Shown: positions 22,090 to 32,598 of the stretch, one piece after another
Layout of the letters: every line of letters begins with the position of its first letter
Position numbering within the stretch: position 1 is the stretch's first letter
From: Monodelphis domestica
Taxonomy: Eukaryota > Chordata > Mammalia > Didelphimorphia > Didelphidae
Direction: 5' to 3'
NCBI RefSeq assembly: GCF_027887165.1
Contig: NC_077233.1
Coordinates: 226,572,872-226,636,871 of the forward strand
Length of the DNA: 64,000 nt
Made by a program: the position numbers and the translations under genes
The notes under the pieces: model-generated
Database searches by the model: none
The model's input: only the letters and a program-made list of their open reading frames with translations
Told to the model about the DNA's origin: nothing

Positions 22090-24179
22090 TTACAGATGAG
22101 CGAGATTGAGCCTCGTATTCTTTTTACCAGGCCACAATGCCTTTAAGCAGATAGAATCACCACCACTTCTCAGAAAAATACATTATGGTCGACTTTGGGT
22201 TTGCCATTAACAGATCTCTTGCTTTTGGAGCCTGAAAACAAGCAATTAGCAGGCTATTATTAACAGGATGGTAGTCTTGGGGAAATTCTCTTATACCCCA
22301 TTAACCCTCTGCTTCTTTCTTTCCTTCCTTCCCCTCCCTGTGGAAGCTGTCCACTGGTAGGGCAGCAGAAATTGCCATAGAGCAACTCCCTCAGCTAGGG
22401 TAAAGGTGAGGCAAAGCTAATGAAATATGAAAGGTCCATAATTATTCACCAAAGGGACCTCTGTTGGAGTTTACTGAAAAGGATCTAAAACTTCGGTAAT
22501 AATAAGGTCTGAATCTATTATTAAATCAGACCTCGCCTTTCCTAACCAAGTCAGGAAGGGGAAAACTGGGGTCTCAGTAGGGAGACCCTGTCTATTAAAG
22601 ACACCCTGGGAGACTGGAGTGACACTTCAAATTGATATATGCTGACTGCCTGTGACATCTGAATTGGGACCAGCAGGACCCAGGGCTATAAAACTTTGCA
22701 CCTTGTTCCAAAGGCTAACTTCAGATTTTTTCCATCAGTGTTTGATGACCTTCAGAATACTCTCTAGGCTGATTTGTTCCCGGTCTTCCAAGACCAACAG
22801 CTTCATCTTTAAAAATAGATGCATATAATGCCCATTGCTTATTCAATGAGTTCTTTTGTTCAAAAAGTCCTACAGCTTCTCCTGCATCCCATTAATATTT
22901 TTCTCCCTGGTTCATGAAAAACAACTCCTGCAAATAGCCCACAATCTTGATCTTTAGAAAAAAATCTGGACTCCAGGAAAGACCAAAAGAAAAAAATGGG
23001 TTAGCAATTAGGAGTGAGAGCTGGAGGGGGCAGGAGTGGTCAAAGGAAAGGATTGTTGAAAGTGATTCCTCTAGGTTAAAAAAAAAAGTGCCCAGTGGCA
23101 CAAACAGGCAGACACAGTTACTGTGGTTATACCAGGATAAACTCTCAGGGAGCTCAGTGTCCTTCTCAGCTGTGCCCTACCTGGTCTGGAAAGGGGTTGT
23201 CTCTTCCGAACTTTGGGGTTAATTTCTGTGCCCAGGTAGCTATTCTGATTTTTGAGGTTATGGGAACAACATCTTCACTCACTTTTCATTTCCCTGCTGG
23301 GAGGAGTTGAAAAGGTAAGGAGAGAGAATTTATTGGCTCAGCTCAATATAAATTGGCAATAGTGATTCAAAACCAAGTGAAAAAAATACCAGCCTTCTAA
23401 GGGCTTATATTTGATCTGGTTGGGGAGACAACATATTATTATATAGGTATATATGAAATAGATACAAGGTATTTAGAGCATGGAAGTCACTTGAGGCTAG
23501 GGAGCTGAGGATCTACTTTGTAGCCAGAGTAGGTGGCTGTCAGGGGAGAGGTGTGATTTGGAAGGGTACAATTTATGGAGAGGTTATTTGAGGAACTTTG
23601 AGAAGGCTTTCCAGACCCCCCCACTCACCCACCCCAATATCTCCCCCAGGTGTTTGCAGTATGGCTATTTGAAACTTATTCCTCTGTTAAACTGTAATGA
23701 GATGTTAATAAACAGTAACTGATATCTGAGTATGACAGTTTACATCTTATGCATAGGGGGAGCTAGTAGAGTGAAGCTTTTGATAGGAAAGAAGAAAATG
23801 AGAAAGGTAGAAGGTATATGGCTTGGTACATAATAAAGACAGGCAGTAGGTCAGCTTGAAGGCAATGGATGACTAGGATAGTGGAGAAAGTATGTGGGAG
23901 GGGGAAGGAAGAGGGGAACAAAAGGGGGAGATTTTAGGTTATGGGAGATAAACTTTCTTAAGAGACAACCCTGGGTATACATTTTAAAGATCATTCAAGA
24001 CATGGGAATTTCTTGTTTCACCTCTGCTTACACTGCCCTTCAAGAGAGGGTTGAAAAAATATCACCACCCTTACAAATATTTTCAGTGGCCCACACCAGT
24101 TTCCAGCAATGTGGCCAAGCTGTCAGATGAATCTTCAGGCATGACCTAAGCACCAGTTATAAGAGGAGTAGTTTGGATG
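22090..24179. other. Repeat-poor stretch without a recognisable gene
   Basis: This is one of the two longest stretches with no transposon I can name. It contains two perfect short hairpins (22506-22532 and 22568-22588), TAAT-rich blocks near 22420-22445 and a TATAAAA at about 22687. Open frames at 22947-23222, 23095-23310 and 23894-24130 have no known domain and overlap in different frames, so I do not call them genes. Confidence 0.5.
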
Positions 24180-24362
24180 AAAGAACAGGAGATTAGGAGA
24201 CAGGAAGGAGATCTTGGTTTGAATACTGACTGCTGTTAATGGACTGTGACCTTAAATATATGACTTCCCTTCCCTGGGCCTCTGTTTCTTCATTTATAAA
24301 ACAAGATGCTGAGACTAAATCATCTCGAGCTCTCTCTGACATTGTATGGTTCTGTGATTCCT
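24180..24362 (+). mobile_element. MIR/MIR3-like SINE
   Basis: 'gatcttggtttgaatactga', 'tctgtttcttcatttataaa' and 'attgtatggttctgtgattc' give the forward order of the family. Confidence 0.65.
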
Positions 24363-24794
24363 ATCAAGGGTTAAGCTGCTCCCTCTGAGCGTGGGGTCCA
24401 GGATATTCCACAGTGAATTAGTGAGCCATATTCCTGACAGCTTCTCCTTTCTCTCACATTATAGATATGCCAGCTTGGAGGCTAACATTCAGAATGCATT
24501 TTCTTTAAGAACCTCAGGCTTTTGGGCAGCTGCCAAGCAGTCTCAAATGTTCCAATTCCCTTTGGACTCAACAAACAAAACAAACAAAATGTCCTTCTCG
24601 GGCCTAGGTCTCTCCTTCCCTCTTCTCTGCCTTGGCTCAGGAGGCACTTGCCTCTTGTTATCCTTCAATGAGTAACATCTTATGTGGGTGCAGGGCTCTT
24701 CATGACTGTTCAAAGCCTTACTATATGTATTACATTTTTTTTTTTAAGGCTCAGATCAGGCACTTCCTCCTCTAAACCTCTCAAAGGGGTCAAT

Positions 24795-24965
24795 AGGAGC
24801 ACAGATTTAGACCTTAGAGGCCATGAAGTCCAACTTTTTCATTTTATATATGAGGAAATTGAGGCACCAAGAAATTAAGTGATTTGTCCAGGGTCACACA
24901 AATAGTGTTGGGGGCAGAACTTAGATCTTTCTGACTTCAAGTCTTGTGCCCTTCTAAAACTCCAC
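24795..24965 (-). mobile_element. MIR3-like SINE
   Basis: 'agaccttagaggccatgaag', 'tccaactttttcattttata', 'aagtgatttgtccagggtca' and 'gatctttctgacttcaagtc' are present in reverse MIR3-like order. Confidence 0.7.
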
Positions 24966-24969
24966 CAAA

Positions 24970-25160
24970 CCTCAGAGTTCAAAGTGACCCTCTGGCAGTC
25001 TCATCTAGCCCATTATTAAAGGAGATCTCCTTTTTAAATATCCCCCCAAAATGTCATCCAGCCTCTATTTGGAGACCTCTCAAAAAGGAAGTCCTCTATT
25101 CCCCAGAATAATGGATTCTACTTTTATACAGCTTTACTTGTTGACCATTTCTTCCTTATA
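24970..25160 (-). mobile_element. CR1/L3-type LINE 3' UTR fragment
   Basis: 'ctctatttggagacctctca' and 'aaggaagtcctctattcccc', then 'tgttgaccatttcttcctta', resemble the inverted CR1/L3 3' region also present at 43.25-43.64 kb. Confidence 0.5.
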
Positions 25161-27154
25161 GGGTCCTGAGGAGGGGAATAGAGCTCCTGCCCACTCCTGT
25201 CCCTTTTCCCATTAAAGAGATTGGGGAAAGACAGACAGATTGGGGAGGAAAGGGACTTGGTTCTGTATTGGAAAAAGGACTGGTATTAGGTGAGGCATAG
25301 AACACCAGGGTGCTGGATAGGATACGTAGGTAAAGGTAGCATTTTTTCATCTTTGTGTCCTTAGCATCTAAAATATGTCCACCTGGAAAAACACAGAGCC
25401 ATTAAAGTAGTTATGAAAAACAAGTTGTTAATCAGGGCAAGGGAGAGAGAGTTCATATGGCCACCACACAGAGTCATAAACATACACCACACAGAGCCAA
25501 GCTCTGGGACTCTGGAAATGATGTCTCTGGGAAAATGCACCAGGAATAGAAATGTCCATCATGGAAATTTCCAATGAACTTGGGGTCTTATAAACACTTT
25601 GGGAAATAAAGGAAAAGGACAACTGATAGGCTTACCTGGAGGCTAGGAAAGGAAGATTATGTGAGAGAAGCCTAGATACACAGGAGAAACTTCCAAGACA
25701 AAAAAGTACTTAAGATTAGATTATAGCTGTTAATTCTATCTAGGGAGAGATAATTGGGAACTTGGTCTAGGGTCAAGTCTGGGAGTTCCTTGAAGGCAAA
25801 TTCCCAAGTGACAAAGTTAAATTTGTGAGTTTCATTTAAAAAAATGTAGTCACCTAATTTCTGGTACTGGGTAAGCACTGGATAAAAGTGTACTAAACTG
25901 AATTCATTCCTGCAACAATCCTGAGAAAGGCAGAGACATTAGCTCCTGGAATAGTAATAGATAAGAAAACTGGGAGGTAGAAAAATTAAGCAATTTGCCT
26001 GAGGGCACCCAAATGATTAGTAATAGAGCCAGACAACTATCCAGACTTCCTTCCTCAGGCTAAAGGATAAGAGTTTTGAGATTTCTTTTTTTTAGTAGAA
26101 GAGATAGTTCATTCAACCATTCTCATTTTCTCAACTTATCTGTTATGTAAAGAGTAGGCATAGGTCTGAGAAAGAGCAGACAGGGGTGAGAGAGCAGAAA
26201 TCAAAAGAATAGTAGTGTAGAAGAAAATGGGGCTAACTGGCCTGTCATAGGAATGAAACTTACTAGCTTGACTTCAGATGAAATTTCTAGTTGACTTTGG
26301 ATAAAACTTGTTAGCTTGATGTCCTTAGCAACAGAGTCATGACTGAAATTTTGGTGCCTGGAACAAGTAACATGTGGCCTATTGTCAAATCAACTTTTTT
26401 TTTAATTAAGTAAATTTTATAATTAAAAAACTTCAGCTGGGGTGGTGGTGGAGAGAGACACAAGGTGAGAAAGAACCAGGGATAGGTTAGACCCCATGAT
26501 ATTACCCCATGAAGAAACAGAGAGAGATTTCAGTATGCTACAAGGACTCCTGCAGCCACACTGGCATATGGAGGAACTTACCTGGAATGCAGACATGGGG
26601 TAAAAGAAAGCATACCATCTCATAGCTTCCTATTTTAACTAATTGTTCTTGCTAACTAGGTGCTAAGCCCAGTTATTTCTATGTTGTTGATGGAATGTAA
26701 GTCCTGTCAAAATAACATTTAATAAAATTTTAAATTTCAGTGTCAAAATCTTAATTAAAATTTTTTGTATCCTCTCATTTTTAATGTTCTGGGACAAAGC
26801 CCTATGCGCCTTGCCTTAGTTATCCTGATTAGCAACTAGCATCACTTGCTTTAGCACCATGGTTACCAACTTCTGGGCCAAGGACCCTTGAGACCAACTC
26901 AAGAGTCTTTTAAGTCCATATATACTGATCATTGTTTTTTTTTAATCTTTATTTAGCTTCAATAAAATATACAGTATGACTCAGGATAATAAATAAAAGT
27001 AAGGATGCCTTTTGTAGAATGAATAAATTATGTCTCACCCATATATGTATTACTCTTTCTCAAATATTAGTAAAATGCAAGTCTATTTAAAAACAAAATG
27101 ACAGAACTCACAGTAGCTTTCTATTATGTATTTTCTCAATCCACAGATACTAAT
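25161..27154. other. Intergenic stretch, no gene seen
   Basis: G+A-rich unique-looking sequence to 25640, then degraded MIR-like scraps near 25930-26060 and an A+T-rich block from 26690. The part after about 26868 ('ggttaccaacttctgggcca') may be an old hAT-type fossil. No coding signal. Confidence 0.45.
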
Positions 27155-27165
27155 AGTATAATTCC

Positions 27166-27471
27166 TGACCTAGAGAGGGATGGGACTGGGGGTGGTCCTA
27201 GGTTCAAATCTGGCCTCAGAAGGGGGAGAGAAAACTTGATAGGAAGGCTTAAAAAAATAATTTTTTAAGATCTGACATATTGGTAATTATTACTGAAGTA
27301 TCAAATATGTTTAAGAAGTAATTAAAGCTCTGAATCTGGCCTCAAACACTTCCTAGGTGTGTGGCCTTAGGCAAATCACTATCGTTTAGCCCTTAAGACT
27401 CTTCTGCCTTGGAAACAATACACAGAATTTATTCGAGAATGGAAGGTAAGAGTTTATGTGTTTTAAAAAAT
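27166..27471 (+). mobile_element. Older Mar-1-type SINE, 5'-truncated, itself carrying an insertion
   Basis: It starts at the degraded 'gacctagagagggatgggac' head. The B-box region (GGTTCAAATCTGG) is at 27201-27213. The core resumes after 27332 with 'aatctggcctcaaacacttc', followed by the tail at 27400-27455. It lies between two copies of AGTATAATTC (27155-27164 and 27472-27481), its target-site duplication. Confidence 0.8.
27219..27332. mobile_element. 114-bp insertion of unknown type inside the SINE
   Basis: The SINE is interrupted exactly between two perfect copies of AATCTGGCCTCA (27207-27218 and 27333-27344). That is what a 12-bp target-site duplication looks like. The insert has no A-tail and contains the near-palindrome CTTAAAAAAATAATTTTTTA near 27249. 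I do not recognise it. Confidence 0.7.
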
Positions 27472-27481
27472 AGTATAATTC

Positions 27482-27701
27482 TGGGGGCAGCTGGGTAGCT
27501 CAGTGGATTGAGAGCCAGGCCTAGAGATGGGAGGTCCTAGGTTCAAATCTGGCCTCAGACACTTCCTAGCTGTGTGACCCTGGGCAAGTCACGTGACCCC
27601 CATTGCCTAGCCCTTACCACTCTTCTGCCTTGGAGCCAATACACAGTATTGACTCCAAGATGGAAAGTAAGGGTTTAAGAAAAACAAAACAAAACAAAAA
27701 A
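27482..27701 (+). mobile_element. Younger Mar-1-type SINE, full length
   Basis: Complete head (GGGGGCAGCTGGGTAGCTCA), B box, core and tail, ending in an A-rich tract with AAAAC units. It is followed by a third copy of AGTATAATTC at 27702-27711. Confidence 0.92.
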
Positions 27702-28115
27702 AGTATAATTCCTATCATGTAACATTTTGTTTATTAAGGAAGTACCTTCATTTTCAACAAATGATTGGGAATCTCTGATGTAACCCTCTCAAATTCTCCA
27801 GCTCACAGCCCATATTGGGCATCAGGGGTGATTTTGAGCTTCTTATTTGTTTTCCCTGTCAACCTTTCTCCTTGCCCTTCCCAAGTAAAGCAAACAGTCC
27901 TCTCCTGTAGCTAAAGCTACATTGGATGCTCTGAGCCAAGACTCACCCATCAGGAAAGTGTGATATCCTGATGGGAAATTAAAGAGCTCCTTGTTTCAAC
28001 AGCCAAAGTGAGAGCTGGCTTTGGATGCTCCACTGCCCAGCAGCACCTGTGTGCTTTGGCTGAAGACTGATGGAGTCATGAACTCTGAGGCTCTCCTGCA
28101 GGGTCAGCATTATAT

Positions 28116-28293
28116 AGAGTCCAGGGGTTGGCAACCTTTTAGAGGCTGCATGCCAAGTCTGCACTGAATTGCTTCCTTGTGGGGAAAAAAAAAGTGGGGA
28201 GGAAAGTAGGGTGGCTGTCCAGAGGCCACCCTCCTACCCTGTACATAACCCTGATTCTCTCTCCCTCTCTCTCTCTCCAACCCCCTGGACTCT
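28116..28293. mobile_element. Possible small DNA transposon with 16-17 bp inverted ends
   Basis: AGAGTCCAGGGGTTGG at 28116-28131 is matched in inverse by 28277-28293 (CCAACCCCCTGGACTCT) with one extra C. The left interior (GGCAACCTTTTAGAGG) resembles the hAT-type end at 29473. No clear 8-bp duplication is seen, so the outer boundary is uncertain. Confidence 0.45.
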
Positions 28294-28319
28294 GTCGCCA
28301 GAAGCTGCTATGTTATGAC

Positions 28320-28640
28320 CATAGGTGGCACCCTACTGACTCTAGGATAAAATATGAAATCCTCAATTTGACATTTAAAGCCTTTCACCATCTGGCTTGA
28401 GCCAATGTTTCCAGGCTTCTTTCCTATTATGCTTTCAACATGTACTTTATGGTATAGTTGGTCTTGCTGGACTCCAGAACTTGGCAGTCAATCTTCTGCC
28501 TCCATTTTTTTGTGTGTGCACAAACTGCCCACTATTTGGAATGCAAATCTTTTCTTCCCCACAGTCTCATAATCCCTACATTCCTTCAAGGTCCAACTCT
28601 TGGGATCACCTCCTATTGAGCCTTTTAATTGTTAGTTCTT
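28320..28640 (+). mobile_element. L2 LINE 3' UTR fragment
   Basis: 'aggataaaatatgaaatcct', 'atttaaagcctttcaccatc', 'ttggaatgcaaatcttttct' and 'ccttcaaggtccaactcttg' follow the L2 3' UTR order. Confidence 0.7.
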
Positions 28641-28667
28641 TTTTCCTTCTCAAATATTTATGTATAT

Positions 28668-28760
28668 GTTGTTCAGTCATTTCAGTGTTGTCCTACTCTT
28701 TGTAACCTCATTTGGAATTTTCTTGGAAAAGATACTGGAGTAGTTTACCATTTCCTATAA
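28668..28760 (-). mobile_element. CORE-SINE 3' fragment, inverted
   Basis: GTTGTTCAGTCATTTCAGTG, then TTTTCTTGGAAAAGATACTG and 'gagtagtttaccatttccta', match the inverted 3' end of the CORE-SINE variant at 63.6 kb. Confidence 0.75.
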
Positions 28761-28794
28761 GAAAAAATAAGAAAATAGGATATAAGAAGAAAAA

Positions 28795-28990
28795 GATAAA
28801 GATAGTCCCTGCTCTTAAAGAGATTACAATCTAATGGGGGAGAGGAAGACAACATACAAAAGGAAGCTGAATAGGGGAAGTGGAAGGTGAGGGAAAGGAA
28901 GGTAATTGATTTGGAAAGGAGTCCAAAGGAGTGCAGGTGAATGGGAAACCATCTCTTGATGGTTAGCCTAGGCATCCTCCTTAAATGGAA
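28795..28990 (+). repeat. Dispersed repeat fragment ('gtccctgctcttaaagag')
   Basis: 'agtccctgctcttaaagaga', 'ttacaatctaatgggggaga' and 'cagaatagg-like' spacing match the later part of the family seen at 9.9, 45.4 and 61.5 kb. Confidence 0.5.
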
Positions 28991-29209
28991 GTTTTGGAAG
29001 GACTTCTCCACTCAACCCTCCATTCATAGGGATTCCAGGAGCAAAGGGGACAGACAGATACTTTCAGCAACTCTTTAAAACTTTAAGCCTTAGAAGAGGT
29101 GTTATACCCTGGCAAAGGACAGTTTCCTCCTCAGGGGGTTGCCTATACCAATCACAGGTCCTCCACTTATGTTTCTTTGTTGTATTCTCACTCCATCTCT
29201 ACCCTAAAC

Positions 29210-29440
29210 CCAGCTGACCCCTGTCCCCTTATCCCAAGTAGAATGTAATCTCCTAGAAAGAAAGTAGTTTGCTCTTTTGGTGTTTGTATCTGTCAGATGT
29301 AAATACCTTGAGGCCAGGGAAAACCTTTTGCCTTGAGGCACTTAAATGTTTATTGATTTTTCTATTTGTAACCCCAGCACCTGGCATAGGGCTTTGAATC
29401 TGATAGGCAGTTAGTAAGGGGCTGTTGGATTGAAGTGGAT
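29210..29440 (+). mobile_element. L2 LINE 3' end
   Basis: 'agtagaatgtaatctcctag', 'gtaaccccagcacctggcat' and 'aggcagttagtaaggggctg' are the usual L2 terminal blocks. A 3' decayed 'ttgaagtgg' ends it. Confidence 0.65.
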
Positions 29441-29472
29441 CACCAGAGTCATAGTTGAGGGACACCAAAGGA

Positions 29473-30065
29473 CAGTGATGATGAACCTTTTAGAGATAGA
29501 GTGCCAGGCTCCACCCCCACTCCACCCTCCAGACTGACTGCTGAGCCCTGCCCTCCCACCTGGCTTCCCCCAGCCTCCCCTTACCCCAGACAGGGGAGTA
29601 AGGAACTGGACTGATGGACAGAGGGTCAAGTGATGAGAGGCACATGTGGAGATTGGGATGAGAGTGGTCCAAATGCTCTGCTCCCCTCCAGCTCTGTTCC
29701 CCTTCAGCTAAGTGCCATGCTATAAGTTATGCTCCCCTCATACTTAGCTCCTCTCCTACCCCAACATGGGAATCACCTTCACCAAAGACTCAATAGGATG
29801 CTGTCTGCACCATACCCTCATGAAGCATGTGAACACTTTTCTCCCTACCCATGCCTTACCCCAGACAGGAGAGAGAGAAAATGATCCCATTGAGCTGCTG
29901 GGCAGAGGGGCAGGGGAAGTGAGGAATGTCCTCAGGCTCATGGAGAAGGGGAAGGGAACAACCCCACTTCAGTCCCTCTGACTTTCTAGTAATGAACCCT
30001 GGTAGGCAACTGCCAGGACTCTGTGTACCCTTTCTGGCATTTGTACCATAGGTTTGTCATCACTG
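29473..30065. mobile_element. Non-autonomous hAT DNA transposon, both ends present
   Basis: The left end CAGTGATGATGAACCTTTTA and the inverted right end CAGTGATGACAAACCTATGG match over the first 15 or so bases. Flanks are CCAAAGGA (29465-29472) and CCATAGGA (30066-30073), an 8-bp duplication with one mismatch. An 8-bp duplication and a CAGNG-type end are typical of hAT elements. The 593-bp interior is C- and G-rich in places and has no transposase, so it would have depended on a partner element. Confidence 0.85.
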
Positions 30066-30073
30066 CCATAGGA

Positions 30074-30600
30074 GAACCAGCCACCACTTCCAAACCTCAC
30101 ACCCCGAGCAGTGGAATTAGCAACTAAATTGGATAGAAAGAAGCAAGGGTGAGCTCTTTTCCCCATTACCCAGGCAAGATTCTACTTCTATCTCAAATCC
30201 CAGCTTCTTTATTGTGTCCAACCTTTGGAGTAGGTGGCTCTCTGCCCCACTTTATTCCTTCCCTACCCAATATTAACAGGTTATTCTTTTGTGTCTTAAA
30301 GGCTTTTCTATCTTCTCAAAATTTCCTCTTAAAATGGAAATGCCCCCTTTGAAAGTTATGTTACCAGAGAACATCAGATTAGAAAGAATTTTTAATTCAT
30401 TTTGCCCAACATCCTTTTTTTGTTAAGTTTCATTCATTTACAAGTTACATTCATTTCTGTATATATTCATCCCTTCATTTCTTTCCTACCCAATGAGCCT
30501 GCTTATGCAAGAAAAAAAAAACAACAACAAAAGAAAACCCACAAACAAATAAAAAAAGATGCCAAGCTAATCAACACACTACACAACTGTGACTGAGAAT
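30074..30600. other. Intergenic stretch, no gene seen
   Basis: Pyrimidine-rich to 30350, then an A-rich tract at 30508-30556 that may be the tail of an old L1. Nothing coding. Confidence 0.4.
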
Positions 30601-30668
30601 AGGAAGATTTCAATGAACTAATTCAGAGTGATGGCAGTATAACCAGGAAAACATTCTATACAGTGATT
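30601..30668 (+). mobile_element. LINE-1 fragment (inverted partner at 31254-31319)
   Basis: 68 bases matching the L1 ORF2 end and 3' UTR ('accaggaaaacattctatac'). Nearly identical in reverse to 31254-31319. Confidence 0.7.
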
Positions 30669-31204
30669 CCACCCATTTATTCTCTCACCTCTCCAAAGAA
30701 AGGAGAGAGGTACATTTTCATGTCAAACATAATTAGTATTCAGGTTCATGTTATTGTTCTGTGTGCAGGAAATTATTGAGGGGACTTTGATCATGAGGAT
30801 AGAAATGTAACTTTGGATACTTTTGGAGACTAGAATAGGTGCCCCCTCTAGTCAGCAGGAAAAGCCAGCAATTGAGGTGGTAGACAAGGAGGCCAAGAGG
30901 CAGGTTAGGTGGCTCCCTGGATGGCCTATGTAAAGAAGAAAAGGTGACATTTAGCTCATGAGGCATAATGTGTGAGAGTCAGTGAATAGGAAGTTTGATA
31001 AACTGAGCCAAGGCCAGATTTCGGTCTCTTGATTTCCTTGTTGGTATTAATTGCAGTGGGAGGGGGCACAAGGTTGCTTAGGAACAGCAAGCTAAATGAA
31101 GAAGATAGATTAGGGTAAATCTTCCATAAAAGATGCCTACCCCCTCTCTCTTTCTTTCATCCTTTTCCCCTACTTGTTTCTGACTAAATAAAATCAAGTC
31201 TGTG

Positions 31205-31465
31205 GCCAGATGCAGATATAATTCTAACAGTTCTTTTCATTTACATTGTTGCCATCACTGTATAGAATGTTTTCCTGGTTCTATTTCCATCACTCTGAAT
31301 CAGTTCATTGAAATCTTCCCATTTGTCTTCATATAATTTCTTACAAAACAACAATATTCTATTAATGGACCACAATTTTAGTAATTTCCCAGTTACTGTG
31401 CACTCTCATTCAAATTCTTTGCTACCATAAGAAAATGATGCTGTGAATATTTTACCCTATCATTT
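31205..31465 (-). mobile_element. LINE-1 ORF2 C-terminal fragment
   Basis: Inverted L1 blocks: GAATGTTTTCCTGGTTCTAT, 'atcactctgaatcagttcat', 'aacaatattctattaatgga' and 'tcaaattctttgctaccata'. Confidence 0.75.
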
Positions 31466-31516
31466 TATTGAGATTAAAGATGTTAAGTGACTTGTCCTAA
31501 ATCACATAGCTAATAA

Positions 31517-31571
<55 letters not shown>

Positions 31572-31600
31572 CAACCCTATGATTTCATTGGTAGAACAAA
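31466..31600 (-). mobile_element. MIR-like SINE fragment carrying a (GT)n tract
   Basis: 'ttaagtgacttgtcctaaat' and 'cacatagctaataatc' are inverted MIR core. The GT tract interrupts it and 'ttcaaccctatgatt' may be the continuing head. Confidence 0.55.
31519..31571 (+). repeat. (GT)n microsatellite, about 26 units
   Basis: Uninterrupted GT run inside a MIR-like element. Confidence 0.98.
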
Positions 31601-31892
31601 TTGCCAGTGAGGAAACTTGCTCTATCAAGTCTGAACCTGCATCATAAGTTAGAGTATTAAAGAATTGTTCAGGATACTCAGAGGTAAAAATGACTTTACC
31701 AAACTATCATAAAGCCATTATATACACATATTATACATACATACATTCACATATTAGAATAGTTTAATTCTTTTTAAAAATAGAAATGAATTACAGGATG
31801 AAATAAAGTGAGAAATGGATGAAATGAGTCAAACTCAGGTCTTCTTAACAACATTTTTGTTTCCTCCTATGGTCCAGATGTCTCTAGCTATT

Positions 31893-32335
31893 AATCATTG
31901 TTCATATTTATATGATCCCTTAAAGTTTTCCAAGCACTCTACATATATTATCTCATTTTATCCTCTCAAAAATACTGTAAGATAGGCAAAAATATCTCTA
32001 TTTTGCTAGTCTTTCAAAAAAACAGATTCTGAAAGTTCTGGTAAGTTGGCCAGGGTCACACAGCTAGAAAACATCTGAGATGGGATTTGAAACTAGGTCT
32101 TCTTCTTCTTTTAAACTTTTACTTTCTGTCCTAGTAATAACTCCAAGACAGAAGGGCAAGGGTAAGGCACACAGGGTTAATTGACTTTCCCAGGGTCACA
32201 CAGCTAGGAAGTATCTGAGGCCAGATTTGAGCCCAGGGCCTCTAGACTCCAGACCTGACACTCTATCTATTGAGCCACATATCCCCAAAACTAGGTCTTC
32301 TTGACTCTAATTCCAGGGCTCTATCCACTAAAAGT
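31893..32335 (-). mobile_element. MIR-like SINE interrupted by a Mar-1 SINE
   Basis: The left part has TTATCTCATTTTATCCTCTC and GGCCAGGGTCACACAGCTAG. After the nested SINE the right part resumes with 'gactctaattccagggctct'. Confidence 0.85.
32105..32287 (-). mobile_element. Mar-1-type SINE nested in a MIR
   Basis: Inverted Mar-1 tail, core and head. A perfect 15-bp duplication (AAACTAGGTCTTCTT) flanks it at 32090-32104 and 32288-32302. Confidence 0.92.
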
Positions 32336-32598
32336 AATAATAGCTATACCTTTACAAAGCCTACTAAGTAGCTGACACTGTGCTAAGAACTTTATGATTA
32401 TTATATCATTTTTTCCTCACAACGACCTTCAGAGGTAGGTGTTATACTATCTTTATTTTAAATATGAGGAAACAGGCAAATTGAGGTTAAATGACTTGGC
32501 CAAGGTTACACAGCTAAGAAGTTTCTGGGGTCACATTTGAACTTGGGTCTTCCTGATTCTAGAACCTGTGCTCTATCCACTGCACCACCTAGCTGCCT
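32336..32598 (-). mobile_element. MIR-like SINE, near full length
   Basis: 'atagctatacctttacaaag', 'tttttcctcacaacgacctt', 'gccaaggttacacagctaag', 'gggtcttcctgattctagaa' and 'accacctagctgcc' are in order. Confidence 0.85.

Noticed and set aside
22947..23310. Overlapping 91- and 71-codon plus-strand frames
   Set aside because: They use different phases of the same DNA, have no recognisable motif and no clear splice or start context. A short unknown exon cannot be excluded.
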